This document shows positions 13,019 to 13,086 of a stretch of DNA of 13,086 bases, piece by piece. The stretch comes from an uncultured Microbacteriaceae bacterium (GTDB lineage: Bacteria > Actinomycetota > Actinomycetes > Actinomycetales > Microbacteriaceae): the NCBI GenBank assembly GCA_946481135.1, contig CAMLMQ010000067.1:1-13086 (forward strand). The letters run 5' to 3'. Numbering within the stretch: position 1 is the stretch's first letter; every line of letters begins with the position of its first letter. A program made the translations under genes and the position numbers. The notes under the pieces are model-generated. The model saw nothing but the letters and a program-made list of their open reading frames with translations. It did no database searches and had not been told where the DNA came from.

Positions 13019-13086
13019 GTGAGCGAGTTCACGGTGCGGCGGGCCCGCACCCCCGACATCCCGCAGATCGAGACGCTCATCGCCCC
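13019..13086 (+). CDS. GNAT-family N-acetyltransferase, N-terminal fragment
   Basis: Only 22 codons are present before the window ends. GTG 13019 opens the frame SEFTVRRARTPDIPQIETLIA. The pattern beta strand (FTVRRAR), T-x-D, then an amphipathic helix (IPQIETLI) is the standard first strand and helix of a GNAT acetyltransferase. The beginning resembles actinobacterial ArgA-type amino-acid N-acetyltransferases (N-acetylglutamate synthase), but the acetyl-CoA loop that would support this is outside the window, so no symbol is given. It starts 18 nt after the stop of the DUF2207-like gene. Confidence 0.6.
   Translation, partial: MSEFTVRRARTPDIPQIETLIA

Noticed and set aside
1..13086. Search for tRNA/rRNA genes, CRISPR arrays, insertion sequences, integrases, attachment sites and riboswitches
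   Set aside because: None seen: no repeated spacers, no transposase-like frames, no terminal repeats, and the few intergenic gaps are too short or lack recognisable folds.

Overview
This is a high-GC window with almost no intergenic space, many GTG starts and many stop/start overlaps. It fits a Gram-positive actinobacterium. The ClpC tail and overall style suggest Microbacteriaceae, but that placement is an inference. The centre is an accessory carbohydrate locus that reads best as uptake and breakdown of N-acetylmuramic acid (MurNAc) or muropeptides, that is, recycled or scavenged cell wall.

Layout. 3-290 is the C-terminal end of a ClpC-type AAA+ chaperone, closed by a near-perfect hairpin terminator (326-367). 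426-3605 is a sugar ABC importer operon: a lipoprotein binding protein and two permeases, with no ATPase gene beside them, so a shared ATPase is presumably encoded elsewhere. The binding-protein gene has an in-frame TAG (1754-1756) that cuts off 35 family-like C-terminal residues; the original stop at 1862-1864 still overlaps the next start. 3616-4506 (minus strand) is an RpiR/MurR-family regulator with a SIS domain. 4656-12118 is a tightly coupled operon: murQ (MurNAc-6-P etherase), a BadF/BcrA-type amino-sugar kinase, a Gfo/Idh/MocA oxidoreductase, a cytoplasmic beta-lactamase-fold hydrolase resembling the B. subtilis muropeptide amidase AmiE/YbbE, nagB, and a large FAD/Fe-S D-lactate dehydrogenase. 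Adjacent genes overlap by 4 nt or sit 1-4 nt apart. 12137-13000 encodes a soluble protein resembling the cytosolic half of DUF2207 proteins, and a GNAT acetyltransferase begins at 13019 and runs off the end.

Inferred pathway. The ABC importer brings in MurNAc or a muropeptide, the hydrolase strips peptide, the kinase makes MurNAc-6-P, and MurQ cleaves the ether to GlcNAc-6-P and D-lactate. An unlinked NagA would deacetylate GlcNAc-6-P, NagB would deliver fructose-6-P, and the D-lactate dehydrogenase would turn the lactyl side chain into pyruvate. The two transcription units share a 13-bp element, GTAAAAYTRTTTC (448-460 and 4579-4591). Each copy overlaps a -10-like hexamer, making it the likely operator of the RpiR regulator between them. 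The oxidoreductase has no obvious place in the known pathway.
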